Of a stretch of DNA of 13,197 nt, positions 11,973-13,197 are shown one piece after another. Positions within the stretch are counted from its first letter, which is position 1; every line of letters starts with the position of its first letter. The position numbers were made by a program, and so were the translations under genes. Location: contig JAEWWD010000096.1 in NCBI GenBank assembly GCA_023396535.1, positions 1 through 13,197 of the forward strand, read 5' to 3'. Source of the stretch: Bacillota bacterium (GTDB lineage Bacteria > Bacillota > Clostridia > Christensenellales > CAG-138). Under the pieces are notes generated by a model that was given only the letters and a program-made list of their open reading frames with translations, did no database searches and had not been told where the DNA came from.

Positions 11973-12387
11973 TCCGTCTGCCCGCGGGGCCGGCTTCGGT
12001 CCGCTTGGGCAGAGAGAGCTCCAGCACGCCATCCTTGTAGGCGGCGGTAATATTCTCCGCGTCGATGTTGGATACGTCGAACCTGCGGCAGTACGAGCCG
12101 CTTACGCGTTCGCGCCGCACGAAATTCTCCTGTTTTTCCTCGTTGCGCTCTTCCCTGTTGACGCTCACGACAAGGTCGTTCCCGTCCAGGTCGATGCTGA
12201 TGTCGTCCTTGTTTACGCCGGGCAGTTCGGCCTGCAGCAAGAATTTATCGCCTTTATCCAGGATATCCGTCCGGAAGGCGCCCCAGCCCAGGCTGGGCAT
12301 GCCGCCGAAGAAAGCCCGTTCAAAATCGTCAAAGTAGTTCGAAATGCCCGTCATGTTGTTCCTGCGATACGGCGTCAAACCAAACAT
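11959..12387 (-). CDS. hsp20: Hsp20/alpha-crystallin small heat-shock protein
   Basis: 142-aa small heat-shock protein, an ATP-independent holdase that keeps unfolding proteins soluble in the cytoplasm. A short N-terminal arm with aromatic residues (NYFDDFERAFFGG) is followed by the alpha-crystallin domain (about 38-130). This includes AELPGVNKDDISIDL (53-67) and the family motif AAYKDGVLELSLPK (115-128). The C-terminal tail ends RRINID and carries the IxI motif (Ile139, Ile141) used in oligomer assembly. AAAGGAG precedes the ATG. The gene runs leftward, opposite to the YgjP-type gene. A perfect CIRCE element lies about 140 bp upstream, pointing to control by HrcA. Confidence 0.95.
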   Translation of the reverse strand: MFGLTPYRRNNMTGISNYFDDFERAFFGGMPSLGWGAFRTDILDKGDKFLLQAELPGVNKDDISIDLDGNDLVVSVNREERNEEKQENFVRRERVSGSYCRRFDVSNIDAENITAAYKDGVLELSLPKRTEAGPAGRRINID

Positions 12388-12464
12388 ACTTCATGTCTCC
12401 TTTGAATTCCTTTTCTAGTATTGCTTGCGGTGAATTTCTTTATCCGCCGCCTTTCTTTTATGGC

Positions 12465-12492
12465 TTTATAATACCCGCGATTTGTTGCGCAA
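12465..12492 (-). promoter_or_regulatory. Candidate hsp20 promoter
   Basis: On the minus strand, TTGCGC (12487-12492, 3/6) and TATAAA (12465-12470, 5/6) are 16 bp apart. CIRCE would then sit upstream of the -35, which is unusual for repression. A promoter on the far side of CIRCE (TTGCAA, 12556-12561, minus strand) lacks a good -10, so the true start is unresolved. Confidence 0.35.
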
Positions 12493-12523
12493 GTGTGGCG
12501 TAATTTTTGTGAAATTGGAAACT

Positions 12524-12550
12524 TTAGCACTCTAATCACTGGAGTGCTAA
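12524..12550. promoter_or_regulatory. CIRCE element (HrcA operator)
   Basis: TTAGCACTC (12524-12532) and GAGTGCTAA (12542-12550) form a perfect inverted repeat with the standard 9-bp spacer, an exact match to CIRCE. HrcA binds this site and represses heat-shock genes until denatured proteins titrate the GroE chaperonin. It lies between leftward hsp20 and the rightward YgjP-type gene and may affect both; hsp20 is the expected target. Confidence 0.97.
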
Positions 12551-12566
12551 TATTGTTGCAATGCCG

Positions 12567-12588
12567 CCCGTTTTTCGCCACAAACGGG
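12567..12588. repeat. Inverted repeat between CIRCE and the YgjP-type promoter
   Basis: CCCGTTT (12567-12573) and AAACGGG (12582-12588) form a perfect 7-bp stem with an 8-base loop. No T-run follows on either strand, so it is not a convincing terminator. It could be an operator or a chance hairpin. Confidence 0.4.
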
Positions 12589-12592
12589 TAAG

Positions 12593-12622
12593 TTGCCCGC
12601 AACTGTCCGCATAAGGTATAAT
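12593..12622 (+). promoter_or_regulatory. Promoter of the YgjP-type metallopeptidase gene
   Basis: TTGCCC (12593-12598, 4/6) and TATAAT (12617-12622, perfect) are 18 bp apart. The leader to the ATG at 12719 is about 90 nt and contains GC-rich self-complementary stretches (12640-12690) whose role is not clear. Confidence 0.6.
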
Positions 12623-12718
12623 AACAATATCAGGATAAATCAGCCGGGCATCGCGCCGGAGCCGGAAGGATACCGCCGGCGGTGCCGGAAGCATAAAAAC
12701 ATATCCCGGGGAGGAAGC

Positions 12719-13197
12719 ATGGGGGAACCGTCCGTCAGAATAGACGAGCTCATACGCACCCGCCGCAAATCGCTGGGGCTTACGGTTACGCCGGACGCGC
12801 GGCTGATCGTGCGGGCGCCTAAGCGATTGCCCATGGCCTATATCGAAAGCTTCATACGTCAAAAAGCCTCATGGATTCTGAATAAACAGGCCCAGATGCG
12901 GACTATGCCGCAGGCGGCGCATACGTACAGGGACGGGGACCCGTTTCCCCTGCTGGGCGGGCAGACGGAACTGCGCTATGATCCCGCCGTCCGCCGGGTT
13001 ACGCTTGCGGGCAAACTGCTGCTGCTGCCGGCGGCGGAACAGGCGCGGGCGAAGGAACTGGTGGAGTCCTGGTATCGCGCGTATGCGCGCACTGTGTTCG
13101 CGCAGCGCATCGCATACTATGCGCCTCTTATGGGCGTACGACCCGGCGCGCTGCGTATTTCCGGCGCGCGGGGGCGGTGGGGCTCCTGTGGGGCGGG
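12719..13197 (+). CDS. M48-family/YgjP-type (DUF45) metallopeptidase, partial
   Basis: A frame of 159 complete codons runs off the right edge. The start is the ATG at 12719, preceded by GGGGAGG. The N-terminal part (RIDELIRTRRKSLGLTVTPDARLIVRAPK) and the later ISGARGRWGSCG near the edge are the hallmark of YgjP/DUF45 proteins. In that family the WGSC block is followed by an HExxH zinc-binding helix, which here lies outside the window. The family is related to SprT/WSS1-type proteases and is often annotated as a metal-dependent hydrolase; the physiological substrate is generally unknown. It is divergent from hsp20, with CIRCE in the shared intergenic region. Confidence 0.85.
   Translation, partial: MGEPSVRIDELIRTRRKSLGLTVTPDARLIVRAPKRLPMAYIESFIRQKASWILNKQAQMRTMPQAAHTYRDGDPFPLLGGQTELRYDPAVRRVTLAGKLLLLPAAEQARAKELVESWYRAYARTVFAQRIAYYAPLMGVRPGALRISGARGRWGSCGA

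Overview
The window looks like a chromosomal segment of an anaerobic, fairly GC-rich member of the Clostridia (Bacillota), probably a gut-type lineage. The evidence is a DarA-type cyclic-di-AMP receptor, a perfect CIRCE/HrcA operator before hsp20, a DUF4373 (Lin1244/Lin1753-type) protein, strong GGAGG ribosome binding sites and consensus sigma-A promoters. The species cannot be fixed from the sequence. Most genes are GC-rich. Two parts are clearly poorer in GC and look acquired: the flavoprotein gene (3154-4215) and an AT-rich island (about 9609-10500).

Left part (1-2829): the 5' end of a leftward TtcA-like PP-loop gene runs off the edge. A divergent three-gene operon (DUF2087 protein, XRE regulator, degenerate GIY-YIG protein) is driven by a consensus promoter carrying two related palindromes, one over the -35 and one just after the -10. 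The operon converges on, and overlaps by 65 bp, a leftward membrane diguanylate cyclase gene.

Middle (3058-9371): a geranylgeranyl-reductase/CbrA-like flavoprotein gene sits behind a consensus promoter with 15-bp dyads repeated at exact 21-bp steps. Then come darA and a MATE efflux pump, followed by a molybdenum-cofactor cluster (moaC, moaA, a MOSC-domain gene) and a malic enzyme ending at a clear intrinsic terminator. moaC and moaA overlap by 4 bp, and the moaC leader contains two mutually exclusive pairings, one of which hides its Shine-Dalgarno sequence.

Right part (9372-13197): a short basic 49-aa gene, then the AT-rich island with two leftward orphan genes (one a zinc-ribbon protein). 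Next is a DUF4373 replication-type gene cut by an in-frame TGA, then an intergenic block with a 103-bp-period direct repeat, four consecutive perfect hairpins and a truncated ORF start. The window ends with a leftward hsp20 and a rightward YgjP-type metallopeptidase that runs off the edge. A CIRCE element lies between these two.

I did not find a complete new defence or mobile system. The best candidates for undescribed biology are the doubly palindromic DUF2087-XRE-GIY-YIG cassette, the 21-bp operator array before the flavoprotein gene, the moaC leader switch and the repeat/hairpin block.
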